Of a stretch of DNA of 64,000 nucleotides, positions 1 to 9,376 are shown piece after piece (the first letter of the stretch is position 1; each line of letters starts with the position of its first letter). Origin of the DNA: CAXXOK01 sp963675655. GTDB lineage: Bacteria > Bacillota > Clostridia > Christensenellales > Aristaeellaceae. The notes beneath the pieces were generated by a model. It was given only the letters and a program-made list of their open reading frames with translations, searched no databases and was not told where the DNA came from. The position numbers were made by a program, and so were the translations under genes. The stretch lies in NCBI GenBank assembly GCA_963675655.1, contig OY776489.1, positions 1,984,001 through 2,048,000 on the forward strand, read 5' to 3'.

Positions 1-779
1 CGCTGGACGATGTAGATATGCTGCTGATTGCCGACCCGCAAAAGGATTTTTCCGCCGACGAGCTGGAAACCATCAACACCTTTGCGCAAAACGGCGGCAG
101 TATGTTTATCATCCGGGATTATACCGCGCCCGATACGCTGGTGAATTACCAGAGTCTGCTGGCGAATTACGGCGTAATTCCCATTCCCGGCGTAGTCGTT
201 GCCGGTGAGGAGGATGAGGGCAGCTATTATGGCGAGCGGATTTATTTGCTGCCGTACTTTACCGATCTGGATATGAACCAGCCGCTGATCAGCGGCAGTA
301 TGGATGTGCTTTTACTGGCGGGTGCGTGCGCGTTTGAAACGCCGGAAGAAACCGATAGCGTTCTTTCGGCGCAAACGGTGCTTAAGTCCGGCCCGAACGC
401 CTATGTACGCGACCCTTCGGACGGCGTGAACACGATCGATTATCAGGATGGGGACCGCATAGGCGAAATGACGCTGGCGATACTCTCCGCGCGTATGCAC
501 GCCAACGGCAACATCAGCCGTATGTTCGCCATTGGCAACAGCACGGTATTTACCCAGGCGTATATGTACCAGCGCACGTTTAACGAGGAGTTCATTTTAC
601 AGGTGATGGGGGAACTGCTGCCGCAAAAAACCGTATCGCTGGATATTATGGCGTCTTCCGCGTTTCACCCGGGGCTGACGGCAGGCAGCACCAGCACGGG
701 CATTGCGCTGCTGGTTTCGGTGCCGCTGATGATTCTGCTGGCGGCGGTGTTGGTGCTGCTGCCGCGTCGCAACCGCTGA
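1..779 (+). CDS. GldG-family ABC transporter auxiliary protein, C-terminal part
   Basis: The frame is open to the left edge, so only the last ~259 residues are present and the true start lies outside the window. What is visible resembles the extracytoplasmic ABC auxiliary domain of the GldG family: alternating beta/alpha segments with asparagine- and aspartate-rich turns, then a single C-terminal membrane helix (about the last 25 residues) ending in a basic PRRNR tail. GldG-type proteins work with an ABC permease and ATPase whose substrate is poorly known. The next gene is a DUF4340 protein, a common partner, and the two are only 21 bp apart. The family call rests on general pattern and context. 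Confidence 0.6.
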   Translation, partial: LDDVDMLLIADPQKDFSADELETINTFAQNGGSMFIIRDYTAPDTLVNYQSLLANYGVIPIPGVVVAGEEDEGSYYGERIYLLPYFTDLDMNQPLISGSMDVLLLAGACAFETPEETDSVLSAQTVLKSGPNAYVRDPSDGVNTIDYQDGDRIGEMTLAILSARMHANGNISRMFAIGNSTVFTQAYMYQRTFNEEFILQVMGELLPQKTVSLDIMASSAFHPGLTAGSTSTGIALLVSVPLMILLAAVLVLLPRRNR

Positions 780-800
780 TGGACGGAGGAGGCATAACGT

Positions 801-2333
801 TTGGAGCATCCTGCGAAAAGACAACCTAAGGTAAAAAAACGCAGAGTACGGCGTTTATCCCGCCGCACCCTGCTGTTGATCTTGCTTGGAATTGCTGTGA
901 TGATTGCGGGCGGCTTTGTACTGCTGCTGCCGACCATTAAGGAAAAGTACCCCACCCGGCTGGCGCAGAGCTTACAGGCGGAGCAGACACAGGCAACGCT
1001 TGCAATTGGGGATACGAAGGTGCTGGATACCATTACCGTTACCCATGACGACGGCGAGACCTATACCCTCCTATACCGCGATGAGCAGCTGTATTTGCAG
1101 CGCGGGGACGACGAGGTGGAAATGGTCAATGAAAGCTATACGGACGAGATTGTATCCGCCGCAACGGAAATTGCTATTGCAGACACGGTCGCCCAGGATG
1201 AGAGCGAAGTAAGCGAAAACCTTGCGGATATGGGGCTGGAGCCGCCGCAAATCAGCGTTACGGTAACCTATGCCAATGGCGAAGCGGTACAGTTTGACGT
1301 AGGCGGGCAGGTACCAGGCACAACCTACCATTATTACCGCTGGTCGGGGGATCATGGCGTTTATATGTGCGATGTTGGTATATACGACGCATTTACGTAT
1401 ACGGCGCACATGCTGCTGCCTGTGGAGCAGCCGACGCTGGTGCCCGCGCTGATCGATACGCTTAGCATTACAACCAAAACAGCGGGCGTAATGGCCTGTA
1501 CCTTTGTTTCGGATGGAGCGGATGCGTATATTGGCACATTGTCTGCACCGTACCGTTACCCCATGGATAATGACGCGGTGACAACGCTGCTTTCGGCGCT
1601 GAAAAACTTCCGCCTGGGGACGAAAATGGGAGAAGTAACGGCGGAAAACCGCAGCGAATATGGCTTTGACGATCCGACCGCTGTTTTGGAGATACACCAG
1701 CAAAAGGGATATTACGGCGTTGTGAACACGGATGGACAGCTGCAATATAACACGCTGGATGAGCAGAGCATTCACCTGACCCTTGGCGCAAAGGACGGAG
1801 AGTTTTTCTACTACTGCCAATATGCGGGTGTGTGTTACCGCGTCAGCAGTTTTTTAGTGACCACGCTGGTAAACGCCAATGCAGCCAACTACATTACCCA
1901 TGCGCCTGCGGATATGGGTAATGCCGATATTGCCACCATTACGGCGGTTGTGGATGGTCATACGGTGGCGGTGACTGCCACCTATACCGAGCATGTGCTG
2001 GAGAATAATAAAATTGAAACCGACGAGGACGGTAACACTGTTTATGATATTACTGTTACAAACAACGGACAAAGCATGACTACCGACGCTTTTAACGCGC
2101 TAGTAACGCACCTGCAACAGATGACGGTATCCGGCAAGCTGGAAGGTGCGCAGGAACCCGGCGGCACGCCGCTGTGGAAATTGACGATTACTACGACCGG
2201 CGGGGTGACGCGTACACTGGCGGCGTATCCAAAAGACACGTTTAGTGATCTGCTTGCGGTTGACGGCGTAGCCTTGTTCTACATGAATACCGAAGCGATC
2301 CGGATTGCGTTGGGGGAACTGTATCCCACGTGA
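801..2333 (+). CDS. DUF4340 domain-containing membrane-anchored protein
   Basis: Protein of 510 residues with a TTG start placed after a GGAGGAGG ribosome-binding site (about 785-792). A very basic N-terminus (KRQPKVKKRRVRR) is followed by one membrane helix at about residues 24-46, so most of the protein should lie outside the membrane. The rest is beta-rich, with repeated Thr/Asp-Gly motifs typical of DUF4340 proteins. These usually sit beside GldG-type ABC auxiliary genes, as here. No catalytic motif is seen. The likely role is an accessory part of an export or surface system, which is inference from context. Confidence 0.65.
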   Translation: MEHPAKRQPKVKKRRVRRLSRRTLLLILLGIAVMIAGGFVLLLPTIKEKYPTRLAQSLQAEQTQATLAIGDTKVLDTITVTHDDGETYTLLYRDEQLYLQRGDDEVEMVNESYTDEIVSAATEIAIADTVAQDESEVSENLADMGLEPPQISVTVTYANGEAVQFDVGGQVPGTTYHYYRWSGDHGVYMCDVGIYDAFTYTAHMLLPVEQPTLVPALIDTLSITTKTAGVMACTFVSDGADAYIGTLSAPYRYPMDNDAVTTLLSALKNFRLGTKMGEVTAENRSEYGFDDPTAVLEIHQQKGYYGVVNTDGQLQYNTLDEQSIHLTLGAKDGEFFYYCQYAGVCYRVSSFLVTTLVNANAANYITHAPADMGNADIATITAVVDGHTVAVTATYTEHVLENNKIETDEDGNTVYDITVTNNGQSMTTDAFNALVTHLQQMTVSGKLEGAQEPGGTPLWKLTITTTGGVTRTLAAYPKDTFSDLLAVDGVALFYMNTEAIRIALGELYPT

Positions 2334-2707
2334 TGTGGATACCGTGAAAAGACTGGCGGAGCAATAAACAACCTGTGGTGTCGGTTGTCTCTACGGGAAG
2401 CTATGGGTTTCCTGTTTTGCAATCACATTCCTGTTCTGCGGGAAGCCGACGGCTATATGAAATAAAACACAAGTAAAGCAGAAGCGCCGCATCCTATGAT
2501 GCAGCGCTTCTGCTTGTTTCCAAAGCCCAACCGGCGTTGTTAGCTGCGGGATGTCAAGGGGTATCATTTACCAATGAGTATGCGTGAGGCCTTGACGCGC
2601 TCACTTCCCAGCATATCGGATTTTAAACGGGCTAGAAGTGTGACTAAGAAACAGGGGTTTTAACCGCTTGCAGTGTTGCAGCCTGCCAACCCATGATAAA
2701 TGGGTAT
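2334..2707. other. Intergenic region between convergent genes
   Basis: This stretch separates the DUF4340 gene and the convergent MerR gene. It holds two clear inverted repeats, at 2476-2515 (strong, 18-bp arms) and 2689-2705 (ACCCAT/ATGGGT, just after the MerR stop). No open reading frame with a ribosome-binding site was found. Confidence 0.6.
2476..2515. terminator. Bidirectional terminator-like hairpin
   Basis: Arms of 18 nt (2476-2493 and 2498-2515) pair with one mismatch around a CTAT loop. It lies between two convergent genes, so it can serve both. The flanking T-runs are modest (TTGTTTCC on plus, TTTACTTG on minus). Confidence 0.7.
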
Positions 2708-3553
2708 TCAATCTTGGTAAAACACTTCGATTGCCTGTGCGAAGAATTCCGCCGCACCCTCCCCATACTGTTCATCCATTGCCTGTTGACACTGCGTATT
2801 GCGGTAGGACTTTGCAACCGCTAGCATCAATCCCTTTTCTTCTTTGATCTGGCAAATCTGTTTCATCACAAAACCGTATTCGCCGATAATCTCCTTCACT
2901 TCAAAAGTGTTAAGTTCGCAGCCGCGTTTCCCGATCAGCTTCTGGCGGATTGCATCTTCACGCTTCTTGTAGCTTTCTATTACTTCTTTGCTGATGGGAT
3001 TTTCGAGGGTGTCCATATAAGCGTCTTTACCGCCATACCACTCCACAATTTTTGCATACCGTTTTTGCATATCCTCTGATGATACGACTTCTATATAATG
3101 CTTTTTCCACTGTTCTACGCTGCCAAATTCGGCAAGAGCCGTTTCACGCATTTCCTCCGTCATGCTGTTAAACATCAGCTGAAACATTTTCTCAATCTCT
3201 GTTTTGGTGAAAACTGTAAAGTCCATCCGATTGTCTCCTTTCAGTATACCGTCAATGCTGGTAATTAGGCGTTCCATACGTTCTTTCTTTGCCACCAGCA
3301 TTTCTCGCTGCATTCGCAGAATTTGATTTCTATCAAGAGACGGGCTTTCCATAACGGCTTTGATTTCTTTCAGCGGAATATCAAACTCACGGAAGAACAA
3401 TATTTGCTGTACTGTCTCCAAGGCTTTATCGTCATAAAGCCGGTACCCCGCTTCACTCTTCTCTGTTGGCGGGAATAAGCCGATTTCATCATAGTAGTGA
3501 AGCGTGCGCGCACTGATACCGGTGAGTTCGGATACTTCCTTTACGGTTCGCAT
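2708..3553 (-). CDS. MerR family transcriptional regulator, TipAL-like
   Basis: Protein of 281 residues. Residues 1-70 form a MerR winged-helix domain (VSELTGISARTLHYYDEIGL, then GYRLYDD). A coiled-coil dimerisation helix follows at about 75-115. The remaining ~160 residues resemble the TipAS ligand-recognition domain, with helical segments rich in Met, Glu and Lys. TipAL-type regulators bind antibiotics or other hydrophobic ligands and activate their own promoter by untwisting a long spacer. That fits the 19-bp spacer promoter at 3584-3614. The start is supported by AGGAGGT 8 nt upstream. No efflux or resistance target gene is adjacent. Confidence 0.85.
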   Translation of the reverse strand: MRTVKEVSELTGISARTLHYYDEIGLFPPTEKSEAGYRLYDDKALETVQQILFFREFDIPLKEIKAVMESPSLDRNQILRMQREMLVAKKERMERLITSIDGILKGDNRMDFTVFTKTEIEKMFQLMFNSMTEEMRETALAEFGSVEQWKKHYIEVVSSEDMQKRYAKIVEWYGGKDAYMDTLENPISKEVIESYKKREDAIRQKLIGKRGCELNTFEVKEIIGEYGFVMKQICQIKEEKGLMLAVAKSYRNTQCQQAMDEQYGEGAAEFFAQAIEVFYQD

Positions 3554-3583
3554 ACCATAGGACCTCCTGCTCTTGATAGGTTA

Positions 3584-3614
3584 ACTGTACGCTATGACGC
3601 TGCGTGAGGGTCAA
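3584..3614 (-). promoter_or_regulatory. MerR-type promoter with 19-bp spacer
   Basis: On the minus strand, TTGACC (3614-3609) and TACAGT (3589-3584) are separated by 19 bp. That over-long spacer is typical of promoters activated by MerR proteins. It lies directly upstream of the TipAL-like gene, so autoregulation is likely. Confidence 0.6.
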
Positions 3615-3707
3615 TAGCTTTTTTCATGTTTTTGTATATTCAAAAGCCTGTGGCTTTGCCGGTTATCAACCGGCAGCGATATACCGGCGGATCAGCGTTC
3701 ATCAACA

Positions 3708-3743
3708 ACACAGCGCCGCGTCTTAATGAACGCGGCGCTGTGT
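3708..3743. terminator. Hairpin between two minus-strand genes
   Basis: A perfect 14-bp stem (3708-3721 with 3730-3743) encloses an 8-nt loop. It is placed just after the cytidylate-kinase-like gene, reading on the minus strand. The following minus-strand sequence TGTTGTTGATG is only moderately T-rich. Confidence 0.65.
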
Positions 3744-3786
3744 AAGGAAAACTCGATTTATGATTGTTTCGATAGGGGAAAGGAGA

Positions 3787-4392
3787 CTATTCTTTTCCGG
3801 CAATGTACGCAATGATGCTATCGGCCAGCGCGTCATGCGTAACACCGCTGGTGCACAGCATCAGGTGGTAGTTGCTCCTGTGCCCCCAATTGCCGTCTGC
3901 AAAGAAATTATAGTAGCTTTGCCGCTGCTTATCCACTTTGCGTACGCGGTCTTTGGCTTGATCGTAAGGCAGGTTTTCCACACTCATAATCCGCTTGATA
4001 CGCGCTTCCACCGTGCCGTACATGAATACGCTGATCATGTTGGGTTGGGCTTTGAGCACGTAGTTAGCGCAGCGCCCGACCATAACACACGGCCCCTGAA
4101 GCGCAACCTTGGCAATGGTTTCAAACTGTGCGAGCAGCACGCGGTGATTCAGCGGCAGTTGCGCTTCTCCGCCCGGCGCGCTGGGGAACAGGGTGGAAAG
4201 ATAGCTGGAAACCGCTTTTTCATCGTGGCTTTCAAATATCTCCTCGCAGATTCCGCTTTCCTTAGCGGCAAGGGTTAATAGCTCCTTGTCGTAAAAAGGG
4301 ATTTGCAGTTTTTGGGCAAGCTGTTTGCCTACCTCGCGTCCACCGCTGCCGTACTCTCGACCGATTGTGATAATCGTCTCTCGAGCGTCCAT
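3787..4392 (-). CDS. Cytidylate kinase-like family protein
   Basis: Protein of 201 residues starting MDARETIITIGREYGSGG. The GREYGSGGREVG stretch near residue 10 is the glycine-rich nucleotide-binding loop of the cytidylate-kinase-like family. PFYDKELL, VMVGRCANYVL and the basic VEARIKRIMSV follow, as in that family. The start at 4392 is preferred over longer in-frame starts because GAGGAGT lies just upstream. A consensus promoter (4445-4473) also overlaps the longer version. The family is widespread in Clostridia and differs from true Cmk; its substrate is not established. The gene is monocistronic, with its own promoter and terminator. Confidence 0.8.
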   Translation of the reverse strand: MDARETIITIGREYGSGGREVGKQLAQKLQIPFYDKELLTLAAKESGICEEIFESHDEKAVSSYLSTLFPSAPGGEAQLPLNHRVLLAQFETIAKVALQGPCVMVGRCANYVLKAQPNMISVFMYGTVEARIKRIMSVENLPYDQAKDRVRKVDKQRQSYYNFFADGNWGHRSNYHLMLCTSGVTHDALADSIIAYIAGKE

Positions 4393-4444
4393 CTCGTCAC
4401 TCCTCTGCCTATGCGATTGTCGAAAACGTCCTAACTGTGTCCTT

Positions 4445-4473
4445 ATTATACACAGAGAAACGGTACTTGTAAA
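4445..4473 (-). promoter_or_regulatory. Sigma-A promoter of the cytidylate-kinase-like gene
   Basis: Minus strand: TTTACA (4473-4468), a 17-bp spacer and a perfect TATAAT (4450-4445). It lies 52 bp upstream of the chosen ATG. Confidence 0.75.
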
Positions 4474-4558
4474 CCGTGCGCAATGGGTACGCTGATAAAA
4501 ACGCAAACAATCAACATTTTTACAGCGCAGGGATACGCCAGCGGCAACCGCCGGTTGT

Positions 4559-5803
4559 TTATGCTTCGTGTGCGCCGTTTGCCTCGTTTACGCCCTCGTC
4601 GGTGACTTTCAGCTTGGTAAAAATCATACGGCCGGCGCTGGTTTGCAGTACGGTGGTTACCACGGCGGTAACGCTTTCGCCTACATGCCTGCGGCCGTTA
4701 TCCACAACGATCATGGTACCGTCGTCCAGGTATGCTACGCCTTGCCCCGGTTCCTTGCCTTCGCGCACAATCTGAACGGTCAGCTCTTCGCCCGCCATCA
4801 GCATGGGTTTGACAGCGTTGGCCAGATCGTTGATATTTAAAACGCTGATACCGCTGACCCCGGCGACTTTGTTTAAATTGTAGTCGTTGGTTACGACAAC
4901 TCCGCTCTTATCACGGCACAGCTTCAGCAGTTTAACATCCACTTCCGCCACGTCGGGATAATCGTTTTCTACAACGACGACGTTGCATTTCAGCTCTGTT
5001 TGCAGCTTGGTCAGCACATCCAGCCCGCGGCGGCCGCGTGCGCGGCGCAGCGAATCGCCGCTGTCGGCAATATGGCGCAGCTCTGCCAATACAAACTCGG
5101 GGATGATAATATCGCCTTCCAAAAAACCGGTTTTAGCAATATCAAAAATGCGGCCGTCGATGATGACCGAAGTATCCAGCAGTTTGGGCGGTATGCCCTT
5201 GCAGGGTTTCGCCGGGGGTTCTTCCTCCCCGTCCTCGTCCTCATCGTCAAAGCTATCGTCGTCGTCATCCCGCAGCGCCTCGTTGGCATCCTCCAAAATC
5301 AGAGAGAGAGGATCGTTTTTCCGGGATTTGCGACGGAAACGACGGTGCTCTCGCTTGGTTTCGCTGTAACGGCGATACCCGATTTGCAATCCCAGCGTAC
5401 CCAGCAGTACGTATACAATCGCGCTGATGCTGATGCTCAGCAAGCTGGCGCCCGCGGACAAAATCAACTGGTTAATCAGCGCAGCGACGATCAGCCCGAC
5501 GATCAGCCCAACGGCGGTAAGCAGTATCTGCTGCGTGGGCATGCTGGTCCAACGGCGTTCCATCGCCCCGCTTAGCTGCATCATCCACTGTAAAATTCTG
5601 CGGGAAAGTAAAAATAAAATCAGTCCAAAGAGAATACAGAGCACCGTATAAGTGGATACAGCCGCAAGCGTAGTGGAGAAAACATCCAGTTCCAACCGCC
5701 GGAAAATCGGCAGCAGCAGCGCTGCCAGCAGCACGCCAATGCCGATGCCTACCAGTGTAATCAATAGCCGGAGCAAACGTTCCAACATTTTATTCTTAGC
5801 CAT
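4559..5803 (-). CDS. PIN/TRAM domain membrane protein, YacL-like
   Basis: Protein of 414 residues. Four hydrophobic helices lie at about 9-31, 42-67, 93-113 and 118-140. A basic stretch (150-162) and a strongly acidic linker (about 179-195, nearly all Asp/Glu) follow. A PIN nuclease-like domain begins near 208 (LLDTSVIIDGRIFDIAKTG, later VVVTNDYNLNKVA), and a TRAM RNA-binding domain occupies about 345-410. This is the YacL architecture. In Bacillus, radA-disA-yacL are neighbours. Here radA lies directly upstream on the same strand, 24 bp away, and disA is absent. An RNase activity is presumed from the PIN fold. The acidic linker looks unusually long. Confidence 0.85.
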   Translation of the reverse strand: MAKNKMLERLLRLLITLVGIGIGVLLAALLLPIFRRLELDVFSTTLAAVSTYTVLCILFGLILFLLSRRILQWMMQLSGAMERRWTSMPTQQILLTAVGLIVGLIVAALINQLILSAGASLLSISISAIVYVLLGTLGLQIGYRRYSETKREHRRFRRKSRKNDPLSLILEDANEALRDDDDDSFDDEDEDGEEEPPAKPCKGIPPKLLDTSVIIDGRIFDIAKTGFLEGDIIIPEFVLAELRHIADSGDSLRRARGRRGLDVLTKLQTELKCNVVVVENDYPDVAEVDVKLLKLCRDKSGVVVTNDYNLNKVAGVSGISVLNINDLANAVKPMLMAGEELTVQIVREGKEPGQGVAYLDDGTMIVVDNGRRHVGESVTAVVTTVLQTSAGRMIFTKLKVTDEGVNEANGAHEA

Positions 5804-5827
5804 AGGGTTTCCCTTTCTTTTTATGTA

Positions 5828-7201
5828 TTAATGAACGACGGCCAGCGCCTGCATTAACGTATCTACCCCCGTTATATGCGCGCCGCTGATGTGGGAAAGG
5901 TTTTTTACATTCTGTTTGGGTACGATCAGATCGGTAAAGCCTAACCGTACACACTCGGCAACCCGCCGCTCAATTTGCGCAATGGGGCGCACTTCGCCAC
6001 ACAGACCGATTTCGCCCATCACGCACAGGCCGGGAGCCAGCTGGAAATTTTCCATGCTGGATGCGACCGCAACGCAGATGGCCAGGTCGGCAGCCGGATC
6101 GTCCAGCTCCAGTCCGCCCGCAACGCTGACGTATACATCCTGATCGAACAGTTTTTTTCCCGCGCGCTTTTCCATGACGGCTAACAGCAGAGCGACCCGA
6201 CTGCTATCCACACCGCCAACGGTGCGCCGCGGGATGGAATAAAAACTGTGCGCCGCCAGCGCCTGCAAGTCGCATAAAATGGGGCGGCTGCCCTGCATGG
6301 CGCAAAAAACTACGCTGCCGCTGGCGCCCCGCGCCCGCTGGCTGAGCAGCGATTCGCTCGGGTTGGCGACGGGGAAAACGCCCTTTTGCCGCATTTCAAA
6401 AACACCCAGCTCATTGATGCTGCCAAAACGGTTTTTTGCAGCGCGCAGCAGGCGGTATTCGTGCTGCCGGTCGCCTTCAAAGTTCAGCACCGTATCCACC
6501 ATATGCTCAAGCACCCGCGGCCCGGCCAAGCTGCCTTCTTTGGTGACATGGCCGACAAGGAATACCGAGGTATCGGTGGTCTTGGCATAACGAATAATAG
6601 CCGAGGCGCTTTGCCGCACCTGCGAAACGCTGCCTGGTACGCCCGCGCTGCCTTCGCTGACCATGGTCTGGATGCTGTCGATAATGAGCACGTCGGGGTT
6701 TAGGGTTTCACACTTTTCCAAAATGCTTTCCACGTTGTTTTCGGCCAGCACATAAATGCGCTCCTGTGTTACGGCCAGCCGGTCGGCACGCAGCTTAAGC
6801 TGGCGCAGGCTCTCCTCGCCGCTGACATATAAAACGGTCAGCGACGCGCTCAATTCCGAAGCTACCTGCATCAACAGTGTGCTTTTACCAATGCCCGGAT
6901 CACCGCCCAGCAGCGTTACGCCGCCCTGCACCAAACCGCCGCCCAGCACGCGATCCAGCTCCTCATTGCCGGTGGATACGCGGGTTTTCCGCGAACCGGT
7001 AACGCCGGACAGCAAAGTGGCTGCTGCAGCGGTGGTTTGATAGCGCGCGGCTTTGTCCGCGGTTTTCGTCGCGGTGGTTTGAGCGGCCCGTTTTTGCACT
7101 TCAAACGTGTTCCATTGGCCGCAATCCGGGCAATTGCCCAGCCAGCGCGGCGCTTCATACCCGCAGGAAGCACAAACGTAAATAGTTTTTTCCTTAGCCA
7201 A
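5828..7201 (-). CDS. radA: DNA repair protein RadA (Sms)
   Basis: Protein of 457 residues with a TTG start at 7201, preceded by GGAAAGGAA. The family length (~458) supports this start over a longer in-frame ATG at 7378, which would add about 59 unrelated residues. The zinc finger is C10-x2-C13 and C24-x2-C27. Walker A GGDPGIGKST spans residues 99-108. The RadA-specific KNRFGS motif is present, followed by the Lon-protease-like C-terminal domain. RadA is a hexameric helicase that promotes branch migration in recombinational repair. It is probably co-transcribed with the downstream YacL-like gene. Confidence 0.95.
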   Translation of the reverse strand: MAKEKTIYVCASCGYEAPRWLGNCPDCGQWNTFEVQKRAAQTTATKTADKAARYQTTAAAATLLSGVTGSRKTRVSTGNEELDRVLGGGLVQGGVTLLGGDPGIGKSTLLMQVASELSASLTVLYVSGEESLRQLKLRADRLAVTQERIYVLAENNVESILEKCETLNPDVLIIDSIQTMVSEGSAGVPGSVSQVRQSASAIIRYAKTTDTSVFLVGHVTKEGSLAGPRVLEHMVDTVLNFEGDRQHEYRLLRAAKNRFGSINELGVFEMRQKGVFPVANPSESLLSQRARGASGSVVFCAMQGSRPILCDLQALAAHSFYSIPRRTVGGVDSSRVALLLAVMEKRAGKKLFDQDVYVSVAGGLELDDPAADLAICVAVASSMENFQLAPGLCVMGEIGLCGEVRPIAQIERRVAECVRLGFTDLIVPKQNVKNLSHISGAHITGVDTLMQALAVVH

Positions 7202-7338
7202 GGAGAGTTCCTTTCCGGCGCAATTGCAGCAAATGCGAATGAATATGGATAAAAATGAATGAAACACAGAAGACCCGCGGGATAAACGGCGGGTGAAAAG
7301 CAGCTGCTTAAACGCCTGAAGAGATTGAATACAATGGC

Positions 7339-7344
7339 AGTATA
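7339..7344 (-). promoter_or_regulatory. Possible extended -10 promoter of radA
   Basis: Minus strand reads TGGTATACT, an extended -10 (TGn plus TATACT), about 138 bp before the radA start. The -35 region is weak. Confidence 0.4.
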
Positions 7345-7431
7345 CCATGTTTTTTTCGAAATCTACAGAATCGGTCACAGAATTTGCAGATACTTCATAT
7401 TTTTATGCGCGCATAAGTGGGTTACGCACGA

Positions 7432-9303
7432 TCAGGCTTTGTCTTTCCGCTTGGCGGCGTAGTCGAGTATTGCTTGCGCAGCCCGGTCGTTCATGCCGTC
7501 TACAGCTTTTAGCGCTTCCCGGTCGGCGGAGAAAATGGCAGGCAAGCTGCCAAAAGCACGCAGCAGCGCGATTTTCCGTTTTTCGCCGATCCCCTTGATA
7601 TTCGTAAGCTCGCTGGCAATACCCGCTTTCCCCCGCAGTGCGCGGTGGTGGGTGATGCCGAAGCGGTGCGCCTCGTCCCGTACACGCTGCACCAGATGCA
7701 GGGCGTTGCTGCGTTTATCCAGCACAATCGGCTGCTCCTGACCGGGCAGATAAATTTCCTCAAACTTTTTTGCCAGCCCGAACATCGGCAGGCTTACGCC
7801 CGCGTCCTCCATGGCGCGGTGGGCAAATGCGAGCTGCTGGGGGCCACCATCGATGAGCACCACATCCGGGAAGCGGCTGAAACGGCCTTCGTCTACGGGA
7901 AGCCCCGCCTGCTGGCGCTCGTGCTTTTCGGTAATGCCATGGGTAAAGCGGCGAGAGATGACCTCCGCCATGGAAGCAAAGTCGTTGGCGCCTTCCACGG
8001 TTTTAATGCGGAAATGCCGGTACTGCTTCTTGGCAGGCATGCCGCCATGGAACACGACCATGGACGCGACGGACAGCACGCCCTGTGTGTTGGAAATATC
8101 ATAACCTTCTATACGCTCGGGCAGCGTTGGCAGCCCCAGCGCTTTTTGCAGTTCTTCCATCGCCAGCGCGGTTTGTGCGTGGCGAATTTTTTCGTTAAGT
8201 TGACGTTTAAGCAGCGCGTCGGCGGCATTCTTGCGGCAAATGGCCAGCAGCGCCGCCTTTTCGCCGCGCTGGGGCGTCAACAGGCTGACGGCCGCGCCGC
8301 GCCGCTGCCGCAGCCACTGCTCCAGCGCCTCGCGGTTTTCTTCCACCCCTTCGGTGAGGATTTCGCGGGGGATGGAAGGGCTGTCCTCGTAATATTGTGT
8401 GATAAAGCCTTCCACAATCGTTTCCACGCTGTCGCCGCCCGCGTTTTCCAGCACGTAAGCCTTGCCGCCCTCAATGCGCCCGCTGTGCACATGCAATAGC
8501 TGCACAATAGCGTCGGTCGTATCCGCAGCAATGGCGATAATATCCTGCTGCACATCGCGGGTCTGTATGGCAAGCTGACGTTCGGTGATGGACTCCACAT
8601 CCGCGATTTTATCGCGGTAGGCGGCGGCTTGCTCGTACTGCAGGGCTTCGGCGGCGGCGGCCATCTTCTGGTTCAGCTCTTTGAGGATGTCCCTAGCATC
8701 TCCGTTTAGAAAATTCACGGCTCTTTGCAATATTTCTTTGTATTCCTCTTCGCTAATGTAGCCCGCGCACGGAGCCATGCACTGCCCGGTAGAGTGATAA
8801 ACGCAAGGCCTGTGGGGTTTGCCCAGCGGCAGTTTCAGCGCGCAGCGGCGAAGCGGGAAATAGCGGCTTAATTCGTTGAGCACCTGCCGCACGGCGGTTG
8901 CGCCGATGTAAGGCCCCAGATATTTATACCCATCGTGAGGGTCCAGCGTCCGCGCGATGGTCAGGCGCGGGAACGACTCGTTGGGGTTGTAACGCAGATA
9001 GGGATAATGCTTATCATCCTTAAGCAAAATATTGTAGAATGGGCGGTGGCGCTTGATCAGGTTGCTTTCCAGCGTTAGCGCCTCGAAATTGGTACGGCAT
9101 AAAATCAGCTCAAAATCATCCACACGGCTGATCATGGCGCGTACCTTGGGCGTATGGTTTTCAAACGCGTGGAAGTATTGCCGCACGCGGTTTTTTAAAT
9201 TCTTAGCCTTGCCGACGTAGATAATCTGCCCATGACTCTTCATCAGGTAGCAGCCGGGGCTGTCGGGCAGGGTTTTTATTTTATGTTGCAATTCGTCCGT
9301 CAT
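7432..9303 (-). CDS. uvrC: Excinuclease ABC subunit C
   Basis: Protein of 623 residues with the full UvrC layout. A GIY-YIG nuclease domain at about 12-90 (SPGCYLM, IIYVGKAKNLKNRV) makes the 3' cut. A Cys-containing region (C153 to about C180) follows. The UVR motif that contacts UvrB lies near 200-235. The RNase H-like endonuclease domain (DVVLIDGGPQQLAFA) makes the 5' cut. A helix-hairpin-helix pair lies at the C-terminus (LTNIKGIGEKRK). It acts in nucleotide excision repair with UvrA and UvrB, which are not in the window. Promoter at 9348-9376. Confidence 0.97.
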   Translation of the reverse strand: MTDELQHKIKTLPDSPGCYLMKSHGQIIYVGKAKNLKNRVRQYFHAFENHTPKVRAMISRVDDFELILCRTNFEALTLESNLIKRHRPFYNILLKDDKHYPYLRYNPNESFPRLTIARTLDPHDGYKYLGPYIGATAVRQVLNELSRYFPLRRCALKLPLGKPHRPCVYHSTGQCMAPCAGYISEEEYKEILQRAVNFLNGDARDILKELNQKMAAAAEALQYEQAAAYRDKIADVESITERQLAIQTRDVQQDIIAIAADTTDAIVQLLHVHSGRIEGGKAYVLENAGGDSVETIVEGFITQYYEDSPSIPREILTEGVEENREALEQWLRQRRGAAVSLLTPQRGEKAALLAICRKNAADALLKRQLNEKIRHAQTALAMEELQKALGLPTLPERIEGYDISNTQGVLSVASMVVFHGGMPAKKQYRHFRIKTVEGANDFASMAEVISRRFTHGITEKHERQQAGLPVDEGRFSRFPDVVLIDGGPQQLAFAHRAMEDAGVSLPMFGLAKKFEEIYLPGQEQPIVLDKRSNALHLVQRVRDEAHRFGITHHRALRGKAGIASELTNIKGIGEKRKIALLRAFGSLPAIFSADREALKAVDGMNDRAAQAILDYAAKRKDKA

Positions 9304-9347
9304 GGCGATCCTTTCTTTCCGTTTGGGGTGAGGTGGATTCTCTGTCT

Positions 9348-9376
9348 ATTGTACCTTTGCCCGCTGCCGTGCGCAA
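9348..9376 (-). promoter_or_regulatory. Promoter of uvrC
   Basis: Minus strand: TTGCGC (9376-9371), 17-bp spacer, TACAAT (9353-9348). It lies about 45 bp upstream of the uvrC ATG. Confidence 0.55.

Noticed and set aside
3760..4278. Long plus-strand ORF opposite the cytidylate-kinase-like gene
   Set aside because: It is the antisense shadow of a gene with a clear family match, promoter and ribosome-binding site.
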